DNA from: Bacteroidaceae bacterium
Lineage (GTDB): Bacteria > Bacteroidota > Bacteroidia > Bacteroidales > Bacteroidaceae
Length of the DNA stretch: 45,314 nt
Assembly (NCBI GenBank): GCA_017427185.1
Contig: JAFRTJ010000021.1
Coordinates: 1-45,314 of the forward strand
Reading direction: 5' to 3'
Shown here: positions 1 through 8,157 of the stretch, in pieces
Layout: each line of letters opens with the position of its first letter
Position numbering within the stretch: position 1 is the stretch's first letter
Made by a program: the position numbers and the translations under genes
The notes under the pieces: model-generated
The model's database searches: none
What the model saw: the letters and a program-made list of their open reading frames with translations, nothing else
Told to the model about the DNA's origin: nothing

Positions 1-296
1 CCCATTGTCAACTCATTCCACGATGTCACGTTCTTCAAATGAGGTCACTTCCTTGATCTTTTCCCTCTCGTTCATCAGTCAACCGTTGTACACTCTTGTC
101 AACTTTTGTCAACCTTGTCCACGAGATGGCAAAATAAAAGCCCTCAAAATTCTCCGCGGTAGAAATGCGTTGCAAAGGTAAGCTGATTTTTGAGAACCAC
201 CAAAAAGCAAGTCCGAAGTGTTAAAATCTAAAAGTGGTTGATATACAGTGGTTTATCTCTATGTGTTTTTCATTGTTTATAGTTGTTTAGAGGTCT
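1..296. other. Left-edge region without a supported gene
   Basis: No convincing coding frame. It holds TTGTCAAC-type short repeats (about 5-15 and 86-120), related in style to the hexamer arrays elsewhere in the window, and a leftward promoter at 173-204. A 20-codon leftward frame (about 54-116) starting MNEREKIKEV is present but too short to call. The gene served by the promoter probably lies beyond the left edge. Confidence 0.5.
173..204 (-). promoter_or_regulatory. Bacteroidetes-type promoter reading leftward
   Basis: On the minus strand, TTTG (201-204), 20 bases, then TACCTTTG (173-180). This matches the Bacteroidetes sigma-ABfr consensus of -33 TTTG and -7 TANNTTTG with 19-21 bp spacing. 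The start of transcription would be near 166. The gene it serves is outside the window. Confidence 0.6.
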
Positions 297-539
297 CTAA
301 ATACAGTCCGAGAATGCCCATTTGCCAATGCTTGTCACACTGGTAGGGATAGTAACAGAAACCAGACTCTTGCAGTATTGGAACGTTTCTTCTTCAATGC
401 TTGTCACGCCATTGGGAATATCGAACACAGTTATCTTATCACAATGACTGAATGCTCCTCTCTCAATGCTCGTAACGCTGTTGGGAAGAACCAGTGAAGT
501 CATGCCGCTGCATCCTTTGTTTTTGCAAAGTGTTGTGTA
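297..539 (-). pseudogene. Fragment of a BspA-type leucine-rich-repeat surface protein
   Basis: The open frame carries about three BspA/Treponema-type LRR units (IPNSVTSIGxxAFxxC pattern: 'LVLPNSVTSIERGAFSHC', 'VTIPTSVTSIGKWAFSDC'). It has no signal peptide, is closed by a stop just upstream of the first unit, and stops directly after a half unit. Intact family members run for hundreds of residues with an N-terminal signal and a C-terminal tail, both missing here. It is best read as a remnant of a surface protein like those at 5185-8094 and 9569-11896. The internal ATG at 503 could give a 68-residue product, but no function is expected. Confidence 0.6.
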
Positions 540-544
540 TCAGG

Positions 545-772
545 CTAATGCGTGTATAAAGGTAGAAAAATTGGGAGGGTGGTTTTGGAGTGGTATGGAG
601 GGAGAGTGAGATTTAACGAAATGCAAATACTACTCGCTAACGCAAAAATAGATAAAATAATTACCGCTGCAAAGACAGCGATTGTAGTTAAACCAACAAA
701 CACCTGAAGTAATTTTTGTATATTATTACCATTTTTACTTTGCAGATATTGAGAATCTAGGGCAATTAGCAC
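545..772 (-). CDS. Possible small membrane protein (weak)
   Basis: This is a 75-codon frame starting at GTG with GGAGGTG just ahead of it. It has one clear hydrophobic segment, about residues 25-50 (VGLTTIAVFAAVIILSIFALA), and a Pro/Leu-rich tail. I do not recognise a family. It lies between a BspA fragment and a terminator-like hairpin, in a region with visible gene decay, so it may be a leftover 3' end of a lost gene. The GTG start and lack of a neighbour of known function keep confidence low. Confidence 0.25.
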   Translation of the reverse strand: MLIALDSQYLQSKNGNNIQKLLQVFVGLTTIAVFAAVIILSIFALASSICISLNLTLPPYHSKTTLPIFLPLYTH

Positions 773-823
773 CTCCGATCCTCAGAGGTCACACCCAGGG
801 AAGAACTGTCGAGCATACTAGAC

Positions 824-857
824 AACGAAAGCGTCCACAGAAGCGGACGCTTTCGTT
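824..857 (-). terminator. Terminator-like hairpin after the multi-module protein gene
   Basis: There is a perfect 13 bp stem, AACGAAAGCGTCC (824-836) with GGACGCTTTCGTT (845-857), and an 8-base loop. It lies 21 bases past the stop codon of the gene at 879-4355 (minus strand). The T-tract on the minus strand is weak, so it may act as an mRNA 3'-end stabiliser as much as a terminator. Confidence 0.55.
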
Positions 858-878
858 GAATTTGTTTACCGGTTATCT

Positions 879-3800
879 TTATTTTACCAGTATCTTTGTT
901 GTTTGGACCGAACCATCGGAATAGGTGGTCTTGACGATGTTGATTCCCTTGGTGGGTGAACCCAGCTTCATGCCATTCAGGCTGTAAATCTGTCTGCTGG
1001 CAATCTCCTTGTTTTCTATGGTCAGCTCAACAGGAGTCTCACCACCATTCTGGCCATGATAGAGCAGGCGCCAGCGGTTGATGGCAAACCAGTCGGCACT
1101 GATGGTCTCATTCTTCTTCATACCGAAGGTTACGGATTGGCCATCTTGACTGATAGTAAAGTGAAGCGAGTTCCAGTAGTATCCGGCTTCGAACCAGTTG
1201 GCGCTGGACTTTGTCTCGTTGTTCGTGTTCCAAGGAACATAGTGTACGGTACCGTCCTCCTCGGTATAAGATTTGTCTGTACCCAGGTCTACCAGAGACA
1301 TTCCGCTGGACAGGAAACATACGCTAACTTCGATGGGTTCTTCTGTGGCTACAACGGCATACATCTTGGCATAGTCCTGTGAAGTAGAATCTCCAGCCAC
1401 CCAGTTACGATGGTCAGTATTGTAACCACGACGATAGTAAGCCTGAGCCTGCAGTTCGTAATCACCTGCGGGCAGAGCGTTGATGGTCTGATGGAAGTCA
1501 TAGGTAGCACCTGCATAGTAGCCCACGTTGCCTTCACCCATACCCATTGTGCCGGCTTCGTCCCATCCCTCTGTACCATTGGTATATTCTGGATTGACAA
1601 TCATGGAAGTGTAGTCGGCAGGTCCTGTGGCAGCGCTCTGGGGATAATATGTAAGAGTCCACTGCTTGATGGCAAACCAGTCGGCACTGATGACTTCATC
1701 TTTTTTCATACCAAAGGTTACAGATTGACCCTCTTCAACAGTAAACTCAATCTCGTTCCAGTAGTAACCGGCTTCGAACCAGTTAGCGCTGGACTTGGTC
1801 TCGTTGTTCGTGTTCCAGGGAACATAGTGTACGGTACCGTCCTCCTCGGTGTAGGACTTGTCTGTTCCCAGGTCTACCAGTGACATTCCGCTGGAAAGGA
1901 AGCATACGCTGTTCACGATGGGTTCCTGGTTTCCAACCTGGATGTACATCTTGGCATAGTCCTGCGAGGTGGTGTCACCAGCTACCCAACTGCGGTGGTC
2001 GGTGTTGTATCCACGGCGGTAGTAGGCCTGAGCCTTCATCTTGTAGGTACCTGCGGGCAGACTGTTGATGGTCTGATGGAAGTCGTAGGTTGCACCGGCA
2101 TAATAGCCTACGTTGCCTTCGCCTATACCCATTGTGCTGGCATTATCCCAACCTTCTGCACCATTCTCGTACTTAGGATTGACAATCATGGAAGTGTAAT
2201 CCACGGGAGCGTTAGATTCTGCCTTGGGATAATAGGTCAGCGTCCATTGCTTGATGGCGAACCAGTCGGCACTGATGACTTCACCCTTCTTCATACCGAA
2301 GGTGAATGCCTGTCCGTCCGCAATCTCAAACTCAATTTCGTTCCAGTAGTAACCGGCTTCGAACCAGTTGGCGCTGGACTTGGTCTCGTTGTTCGTGTTC
2401 CAGGGAACATAGTGTACGGTACCGTCCTCCTCGGTATAGGACTTGTCTGTTCCCAGATCCACCAGGGACATTCCGCTGGAAAGGAAGCATACGCTGCTCT
2501 CCATGGGATCCTGGTCGGCAATCTTGATATACATCTTGGCATAGTCCTGCGAGGTGGTGTCGCCTGCTACCCAGCTGCGGTGATCGGTGTTGTAACCGCG
2601 GCGATAGTAGGCCTGAGCGCGCAGTTTGTATGTACCTGCGGGCAGACTGTTGATGGTCTGGTAGAAGTCATAGGTTGCACCGGCATAGTAGCCCACGTTG
2701 CCTTCACCTATGCCCATTGTGCTGGCATTCTCCCAACCGGTTGTGCCGTTTGAATAGTCGGGATTGACGATGAGTGATGTGTAATCGACAGGTTCTGTAG
2801 AATCGTGGCGAACAGGCCATTTGAGTGCAGAGATCAAGTATTTGACGCGTTCGATGAGAGCTTCTGCCTCCTCAGTCGTCTCTGGCCAGACGCCATCATC
2901 CATGTTACGCTGGTAACCGTCAGCCTCGGCACGCAGAACGGGATCTGATGTCTTCTCGAATTCATTGATTGCATCAGCCAGCGGGATATTGAGAGCTGCA
3001 AGTGCGGCATAGGTATCACCCGAATGAACATACGCATCATAGGCTGCCTGCAGTGCATCATAAGCCTGCTTGGCAGCAACTGTCGCACTGGCATCAGCCT
3101 GCAGATTGGAAAGAGTGGTTTCTGCCGTTGCCTTAGCCTCGACCAGTGCCGATGCCTCTGCCTTGGCAATTACTTCGTAGGTTCCTTCAATTCCACTGGC
3201 TCGGCCCAGAATATCCTGTAACATGGCTATCAGCTGTTCTGCTGTAAATCCACCATCGCCACTATTCTTGTATGCGGTATATATCTTTTCCAGATATTCG
3301 CACTCGACCTTGATAGAGTGGCAGTCCAATTGGCCGTTCTCTAGAATATAGGCCGCATTTCCTTGCTGGAATACGTCAGATGGAGACATAGGATTGCTTT
3401 CATCAACATAGTCGGACAATAGGTCGCGTTCCTCGGTATCCTTGTTGCTATCAATCAGTTCCTGACGTATTTCCTTTACACGCTTTGCGTAGACGTCATA
3501 CAGTTCAATACTCTCAGCCACGACAGGCGCCAGAGTATAGATAGCAGAAGTGGCCTGATGCAGGGCTGACTGCGTAGTGGCAGCAGCAAGAACGTCCATC
3601 TGTGCCTTCAGTTCCTTCTGTGCGGTCTGGTAGCAATAGGCATACTCACCAGAAACCTTATCCAGTTCGGTCTGAATGGTGGCAAGCAGATTTGTGCTCC
3701 ACGACTTGTATATATCCATACTGTTACCCAGATATGTGAGCGTCCACTGGTCCAAGATGGTCAGGTCTGACATGAAATACCCATTCTTACGCACGCCAAT

Positions 3801-4355
3801 ACGCAGATTTCCATCTTCAACAGGAATGAGCAGTGAATTTTCCTGATACTTTCCTGCCTTAAAGTAGACTGCAGCATCGGCCTGGGTGTTAGGAATGTAG
3901 CAAGTATCTGGCTGTCCGCTATTTGCATCGCCACCCAATCCGTACTCATCGGAACCTGTGGTGAGTTTTTCCAGACTTCTGCCTTCCAGCAATGCCTGAA
4001 TGGGAGCGGAGAGATCGTCTGTAGTAGTGGTTCCGTACACTTTTGCCAAGCGGTATGAGAGTAGCCCGTTTGCCCAGCCGTAATGGTCGTTTATCCAGTT
4101 ACCTGCTCTATAGAATCCGGATACATTGATCTTGTAGACTCCTGGCGTCAGATTACTGATATTCTGGTATATGTCAAACGTCTCCTGCGAGTACAGTTGT
4201 GCATTACCAGACTTCACGGTGAGTGACGTACCTTCCCATCCCGAGGCATCAGTCTCGTAACTGGGGTTAGTGATGAGGGATGTCATGTCCTGCTGAGCTC
4301 CTAGGGAGAACCCCAACGAGAGGGCGAGCATGACGGATAGAATTCTCTTTTTCAT
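879..4355 (-). CDS. Large secreted protein with four lectin-like modules and a sorting tail
   Basis: About 1158 residues from the ATG at 4355. An upstream in-frame ATG exists, but the 4355 start gives a clean signal peptide (MKKRILSVMLALSLGFSLGA then QQD) with purine-rich sequence ahead. Order: signal 1-21; a divergent N-terminal module 25-208 (NPSYETDASGWEG, YQNISNLTPGVYKI); an Ala-rich helical region about 209-515; three nearly identical 195-residue modules, about 520-1105 (NPDYSNGTTGWEN, YYAGATYDFYQTI, YYRRGYNTDHRSW, GMKKGEVISADWFAIKQW); and a C-terminal tail (YSLNGMKLGSPTKGINIVK... ILVK). The modules look like beta-sandwich carbohydrate-binding or galactose-binding-like folds, which is inference from the 'NPxF/Y..GW' and 'YxL.A.AYYR' patterns. 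The tail suggests outer-membrane export. No catalytic domain was recognised, so it is probably an adhesin or glycan-binding protein. The same module type, once, occurs in the GLUG protein at 14909-20212. Confidence 0.75.
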   Translation of the reverse strand: MKKRILSVMLALSLGFSLGAQQDMTSLITNPSYETDASGWEGTSLTVKSGNAQLYSQETFDIYQNISNLTPGVYKINVSGFYRAGNWINDHYGWANGLLSYRLAKVYGTTTTDDLSAPIQALLEGRSLEKLTTGSDEYGLGGDANSGQPDTCYIPNTQADAAVYFKAGKYQENSLLIPVEDGNLRIGVRKNGYFMSDLTILDQWTLTYLGNSMDIYKSWSTNLLATIQTELDKVSGEYAYCYQTAQKELKAQMDVLAAATTQSALHQATSAIYTLAPVVAESIELYDVYAKRVKEIRQELIDSNKDTEERDLLSDYVDESNPMSPSDVFQQGNAAYILENGQLDCHSIKVECEYLEKIYTAYKNSGDGGFTAEQLIAMLQDILGRASGIEGTYEVIAKAEASALVEAKATAETTLSNLQADASATVAAKQAYDALQAAYDAYVHSGDTYAALAALNIPLADAINEFEKTSDPVLRAEADGYQRNMDDGVWPETTEEAEALIERVKYLISALKWPVRHDSTEPVDYTSLIVNPDYSNGTTGWENASTMGIGEGNVGYYAGATYDFYQTINSLPAGTYKLRAQAYYRRGYNTDHRSWVAGDTTSQDYAKMYIKIADQDPMESSVCFLSSGMSLVDLGTDKSYTEEDGTVHYVPWNTNNETKSSANWFEAGYYWNEIEFEIADGQAFTFGMKKGEVISADWFAIKQWTLTYYPKAESNAPVDYTSMIVNPKYENGAEGWDNASTMGIGEGNVGYYAGATYDFHQTINSLPAGTYKMKAQAYYRRGYNTDHRSWVAGDTTSQDYAKMYIQVGNQEPIVNSVCFLSSGMSLVDLGTDKSYTEEDGTVHYVPWNTNNETKSSANWFEAGYYWNEIEFTVEEGQSVTFGMKKDEVISADWFAIKQWTLTYYPQSAATGPADYTSMIVNPEYTNGTEGWDEAGTMGMGEGNVGYYAGATYDFHQTINALPAGDYELQAQAYYRRGYNTDHRNWVAGDSTSQDYAKMYAVVATEEPIEVSVCFLSSGMSLVDLGTDKSYTEEDGTVHYVPWNTNNETKSSANWFEAGYYWNSLHFTISQDGQSVTFGMKKNETISADWFAINRWRLLYHGQNGGETPVELTIENKEIASRQIYSLNGMKLGSPTKGINIVKTTYSDGSVQTTKILVK
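1050..2789 (-). repeat. Three tandem 585 bp repeats inside the multi-module gene
   Basis: Landmarks repeat at exactly 585 bp, which is 195 codons: the boundary GACAA|TCATG falls at 1601 and 2186, and its counterpart GACGA|TGAGT at 2771. Long stretches, including the block around 'SSGMSLVDLGTDKSYTEEDG', are almost identical between copies at DNA level. The copies cover about 1050-1619, 1620-2204 and 2205-2789. Such an array can expand or contract by recombination without shifting the frame. Confidence 0.85.
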
Positions 4356-4412
4356 ACTTTTCTTTTTATCCTTTAATTCCGCAACACTATTATAAATTAA
4401 ACTTTTTAAGTA

Positions 4413-4466
4413 CCTGAGCAACAAAAAGTTCTTTGCGAGCAAAGCGGCAAAGCCGAGCGGCTCAGG
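4413..4466 (-). other. Structured 5' leader (three-way-junction-like RNA)
   Basis: This lies upstream of the gene starting at 4355. Outer arms CCTGAGC (4413-4419) and GCTCAGG (4460-4466) are complementary. Inside them are two hairpins, CTTTGC-GA-GCAAAG (4431-4444) and CGGC-AAA-GCCG (4445-4455). The nested arrangement would fold as a small three-way junction in the mRNA leader. I do not recognise a riboswitch class. Confidence 0.4.
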
Positions 4467-4470
4467 ATTT

Positions 4471-4548
4471 TGCCATGTCAGAAATTTCACTTATCTTAGT
4501 GTTGCGAAAAGAAAACAAGCAAAACTCTGAAATGACATGGCAAAGATA
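4471..4548 (-). promoter_or_regulatory. Inverted repeat with a -7 promoter element
   Basis: TGCCATGTCA (4471-4480) and TGACATGGCA (4533-4542) form a perfect 10 bp inverted repeat separated by 52 bp. The minus-strand -7 element TATCTTTG (4541-4548) abuts the right arm. No good -33 TTTG is present. This is a likely promoter or operator for the gene starting at 4355, giving a leader of roughly 180 nt. Confidence 0.4.
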
Positions 4549-4699
4549 GCAATTAAATCTGAGAAACTCACACCTTTTGGAGGAATATTTCACGTGAGAG
4601 AGCTTTTTTCCCGTTACGTCGGCCCCGTTATCGACAAAGTGCTGGGTCTCCGGTGTAGGGTGTAGGCTATTTTTGAGTGGATGTGAATTTATGATGAAC

Positions 4700-4813
4700 A
4701 TACAGATACAGATACATACAGATGTTTTCAGGAAAATTCTCACGCGTACATATATGCGCATATGTACGCAGGAGTATTTTTTCAGAATATCACCGTATCA
4801 TCTGTATCTGTAT
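4700..4813. repeat. 114 bp imperfect palindrome
   Basis: There are two 54-base arms around a 6-base centre. The outer 14 bp (4700-4713 with 4800-4813, ATACAGATACAGAT and its complement) and the inner 10 bp (GCGTACATAT 4744-4753 with 4760-4769) pair perfectly. The stretch between is partly complementary. It sits five bases beyond the point where the gene fragment at 4819-5031 is cut off. Confidence 0.6.
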
Positions 4814-4818
4814 TTCTC

Positions 4819-5031
4819 TCATCCCCTTCGTGGCCATAAGGGAAAGCGCAGCTTATCAATGAGGATGCGCTTTCCCTCGGAGTCGGTATAAAGCGCAACC
4901 TCATCGTAATGCTCGCGCAGACTGAGGCAGCTCAATGCCCAGGACATCAGGTTGTACTCGGGATGAAGCCAGCCGAAGGCATGCTTCAGCGGATCTTGTC
5001 CAGCTGTCCAGAAGGTCTGTACGATGCGCAT
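4819..5031 (-). pseudogene. Truncated 5' end of a Bacteroidales hypothetical gene
   Basis: The 70-residue product begins MRIVQTFWTAGQDPLKHAFG and continues with LHPEYNLMSWALSCLSL and VALYTDSEGKRILID. This reads as the N-terminus of a longer Bacteroidales protein family; I think of DUF6734, which has a glycosyltransferase-like start, but this is from memory and unverified. The frame changes character at 'LRFPLWPRRG' and stops. The intact protein would be several times longer, so this is a 5' fragment, probably cut at or near the palindrome at 4700-4813. Confidence 0.45.
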
Positions 5032-5083
5032 TTGTCGCAGTTTCTTTTTCTATTCTTGACTCTCGATTCCATAACTCTCGACC

Positions 5084-5110
5084 GTCAACGTTATCGTCAT
5101 CGTCATCGTT
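5084..5110. repeat. Hexamer array (GTCAAC/GTTATC/GTCATC)
   Basis: Degenerate 6 bp units lie downstream of the serpin-fusion gene (minus strand). Read on the minus strand they give ACGATGACGATGACGATAACG, with TGA or TAA in every unit of one frame. The flank GTTGAATCAG is shared with the array at 9550-9576. Confidence 0.65.
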
Positions 5111-5184
5111 GAATCAGAACCCTGACTGTCGTCGAGCTGCTTTCCGTTCGGCAGAATACTCAAGCAAGCTTGGTATTTCTACTC

Positions 5185-8094
5185 TCACTTAACCAGCACC
5201 ATTTTACCATTCTGGATGAAGATTCCCTTCGTGGGCTTCTTCTCCAGTCTGCGGCCAGAGAGGTCGAAGAGGGCATCTTTGCCTGCTTCGCTTTTCTCAT
5301 CCGAACGCACGAGGTCGCTGATGCCTGTCGTGCCGTCGCCCATATATTGGCCGATGAAGAAGATGGCACCAGAAGACCGCTCGCTGATGATATACAGGAA
5401 CGGACGTGTCGCGTGGAAGTTGTAATAGCTCGGCCCACCGCCAAAACCTATCGCACCTATCGCTGTGACGGCAGCTGCCTCTGTTCCTTCCTCGTTCACC
5501 TTGATCGTTGCCGCCTGTTTCATTAAACCAATATAGACAGAAGGATGATTGCATAAGTAGGGGAACTCGGCGGCAAACGGATTGAAAGCTGTAGGCATGC
5601 CCAAGGCTTCCATGATGGGTATGAGATTCTCGTTGGAGCTGGTCTCAAAGCGAGGCAATTTCAAGTCAATCATGTGTTTCCCTAATCCTCGAACCTGCCA
5701 GTTCTTTCCGTTCAACTGCTCCAGCACGTCACTGATCGTCTTGCCCTCTTGAGGCAGATAGATGCTCATCGTATAAGACCCATTGCCGTAGGGCAGCTCG
5801 ACAGCCTCGTAAGAGTCATTGCGATCGAACCAGTATGTTTCGCTATTCTTTTCATGGGGTAAATGCATCATCTGCACCGTCTTGCCACCGTTGAAGGATT
5901 CCTCCCTGGTGTCCGCTGGGTCAAAGGTGGTCGTCCAAGTACCCTTGAAATAGAGTGCATTCAGTAAGTAGCTGACGGCTTTTTTGGGCTCGAACTCTTC
6001 CTCCTTCATTATCTCCTTGATCATGCCTTCCGTGTGGTCGCTGCTCCATTGGTTGATGACGCCGAGGGTTTGTCCGTCATTGAAATCACGACTCTCAGGC
6101 TCAGCATCGTACCATTGGTTTACTTTCTCCACGAATGCAGGTTTTAACTTATAGCCCATGCCACTATTCACAAAGATCGTATTGGCGATGTCGATTCTCG
6201 TTTCCTTGTCAAGGGCGGGAGCCTCCGTGAGGAACTTGCGACAGAACTGGTTGATGCCGTCTGCTCCAGCCTCGCCGAAGCCCAGCACATCGTTGATTTC
6301 CTGCTGTGTCTGCCCTGCCGCACCGTTATTGAGCATGCCTAAGGCGTAGGTGATGCTCAGGGGCGAAAGGAGTTGGCTCTGGTCTGTCTGTGCCTCGCGC
6401 ATCAGGCGGAAGGCGAAATCGTTGTTGCTCTGAACCCAATCCTTCTCCTCGTCCGTCAGTCCTATACATGAAGATGCATCGAATTCGGAGTTGGAAAAAA
6501 AGTATCCATCTGCACCGCCACAAGACACATAATCGAAACTCTCGGAGTCACAAATGCAGTCTGGCTCTGGTTCAAACAAATAATTCACCAATCCGTAGCC
6601 TTTGAAGCCGACGCCCTCAACGCCCACATATCCCATCATATAACTGCTGCCGTCGGAACGCTCATTCTGATAACGATAGCGACGGAACAGATGATTATTT
6701 ACATTAATGGTTTCTTGTATGGGGACAACATTCTTCCAGCCATAACCCTTCCAGCTAAAGTCAATCAGTAACAGATCCTTGGCCTCGTCAGGCACGTACC
6801 GATACACTCTGCCCTCCTCGTCTTCCCTGTATGCTCCTGAATAGCTCAACTCCGAGGGATTCTTCATGTTCATGCGGTACAATTTCATATACTGCCTTCC
6901 ATCAATGATGGTGTCGCCCAATAAGCGGTAAACAACGGGATAGGTACTCTGTTTAAGATCTCCATTCTCTTGATCCTCGATGTGATGATACGTATAACCC
7001 CATTCCTTGCCTTCCACAAGCATGGGGCGATGTGAGGTCTCACTCTCCTCGCTTGGCATTTCCTCAGCTTTCAACGCCACAATATTGCCGAAACTATTCC
7101 AGGGGACAGAGGATTTGTATTCGTTGATGGAAGCCTCTGGCACATGCAGGGTCGCGCATTCAATAGGGGTATTGTTAAAGGTTTCGCGATTAGTATCCAT
7201 ATATGTTTTGGGTACATTTCTTGCATAGCAGGTCACGTCTGTCAGTTTTGGACAGTTTTGGAAAGCTGCGTATTCAATTTCATTAACAGCCTTCCCAAGG
7301 GTTATGGAGGTTAAACTTGTGCAGCCATTGAAAGCAAATTGATGAATGAATGTCACACTATTGGGAATGATAACAGAGGTTAAGCTACTGCAGCCTGAGA
7401 ACGCAAAATCTTCTATACTGGTTGCGCTGTTAGGGAGACTCACGGAGGTTAATCCATGGCAAGCGCCGAAAGCATGGTAACCGATTGAGGTCACGCCGTT
7501 GGGGAGGCTTACGGAAGTTAAGCCATTGCAGCCAACGAAAACATATTTGCCAATAGTTCTCACGCTGTTGGGGATGACCAAGTCAGTAATCTCCGTGTTT
7601 TCATCACTGTATAGATGATGAGCACATTCAAGAGGGTTGCTCCCAAAATTGTCGAATGAAATGTTGCACCATGCAGCAATATCTTTCACGATTACTTTAT
7701 TTAAGCCACTACAGTTTGCGAAAGCAGATTCACCAATGCTCGTCACGCTGTTGGGAATGGTGATGGAGACGAGGCTGGTGCAGCCATAGAAAGCCCTACT
7801 CCTTATGCTGGTCACGCTATTGGGAATGGTGATGGAGGTGAGGCCAGTGCAGTTCTGGAAAGCCCAAAAGTCAATGCACGTTACGCTGTAGGTCGTACCT
7901 TCATGCGTGATTGATTCAGGAATGTCGATGCTTCCAGAATAAAGGCTATACCTACTGTAATAAGGAGAATTACAGGTCACTTCAGCTGTTTTGCTTTTGG
8001 AATTCAGATTATAACAGATGCCGTCGATCTCAGCATCGTAAGCACTTGCCAGCATTGGCAGGAGGCTCATTAGAAGTAAATATAACTTATTCAT
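5185..8094 (-). CDS. BspA-type LRR protein fused to a serpin, with sorting tail
   Basis: 969 residues. Signal peptide 1-18 (MNKLYLLLMSLLPMLASA). BspA-type LRR about 40-340 (repeats of SITIPNSVTSIxxxAFxxC). A middle region about 345-540 of the type often attached to Bacteroidales LRR proteins (EGKEWGYTYHHIEDQ). A full serpin about 541-925 (SPLSITYALGMLNNGAAGQT; NALYFKGTWTTTFD; FHATRPFLYII). C-terminal tail 941-969 (LFDLSGRRLEKKPTKGIFIQ). Serpins are suicide inhibitors of serine or cysteine proteases. The hinge EEGTEAAAVTA (Gly870 = P15) fits the inhibitory consensus, and counting from it puts P1 at Phe884 and P1' at Gly885, suggesting chymotrypsin-, cathepsin-G- or elastase-like targets. Location should be the cell surface or outside. 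Only 59 bp separate it from the gene at 8154, so co-transcription is possible. Confidence 0.85.
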   Translation of the reverse strand: MNKLYLLLMSLLPMLASAYDAEIDGICYNLNSKSKTAEVTCNSPYYSRYSLYSGSIDIPESITHEGTTYSVTCIDFWAFQNCTGLTSITIPNSVTSIRSRAFYGCTSLVSITIPNSVTSIGESAFANCSGLNKVIVKDIAAWCNISFDNFGSNPLECAHHLYSDENTEITDLVIPNSVRTIGKYVFVGCNGLTSVSLPNGVTSIGYHAFGACHGLTSVSLPNSATSIEDFAFSGCSSLTSVIIPNSVTFIHQFAFNGCTSLTSITLGKAVNEIEYAAFQNCPKLTDVTCYARNVPKTYMDTNRETFNNTPIECATLHVPEASINEYKSSVPWNSFGNIVALKAEEMPSEESETSHRPMLVEGKEWGYTYHHIEDQENGDLKQSTYPVVYRLLGDTIIDGRQYMKLYRMNMKNPSELSYSGAYREDEEGRVYRYVPDEAKDLLLIDFSWKGYGWKNVVPIQETINVNNHLFRRYRYQNERSDGSSYMMGYVGVEGVGFKGYGLVNYLFEPEPDCICDSESFDYVSCGGADGYFFSNSEFDASSCIGLTDEEKDWVQSNNDFAFRLMREAQTDQSQLLSPLSITYALGMLNNGAAGQTQQEINDVLGFGEAGADGINQFCRKFLTEAPALDKETRIDIANTIFVNSGMGYKLKPAFVEKVNQWYDAEPESRDFNDGQTLGVINQWSSDHTEGMIKEIMKEEEFEPKKAVSYLLNALYFKGTWTTTFDPADTREESFNGGKTVQMMHLPHEKNSETYWFDRNDSYEAVELPYGNGSYTMSIYLPQEGKTISDVLEQLNGKNWQVRGLGKHMIDLKLPRFETSSNENLIPIMEALGMPTAFNPFAAEFPYLCNHPSVYIGLMKQAATIKVNEEGTEAAAVTAIGAIGFGGGPSYYNFHATRPFLYIISERSSGAIFFIGQYMGDGTTGISDLVRSDEKSEAGKDALFDLSGRRLEKKPTKGIFIQNGKMVLVK

Positions 8095-8132
8095 GATTCT
8101 ATTTTTTATTGTTTTTTTTCAACTCTTGGCTG

Positions 8133-8157
8133 ATTACGTCATCGTTATCCTCATCAC
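8133..8157. repeat. Short hexamer array between two secreted-protein genes
   Basis: ATTACGTCATCGTTATCCTCATCAC is a degenerate run of the GTCATC/GTTATC unit. It lies in the 59 bp gap between the gene at 8154-9041 and the serpin fusion, overlapping the stop of the former. Confidence 0.45.

Noticed and set aside
1995..2753. 252-codon open frame on the plus strand (and similar plus-strand frames at 1410-1883)
   Set aside because: It is the mirror of the near-identical 585 bp repeats; codon bias of the minus-strand gene keeps the antisense frame open, and the product is a repetitive Val/Gly sequence without known motifs.
4462..4761. 99-codon minus-strand frame in the leader region
   Set aside because: It runs through the palindrome and the inverted repeat; composition is not protein-like and no ribosome-binding site was seen.
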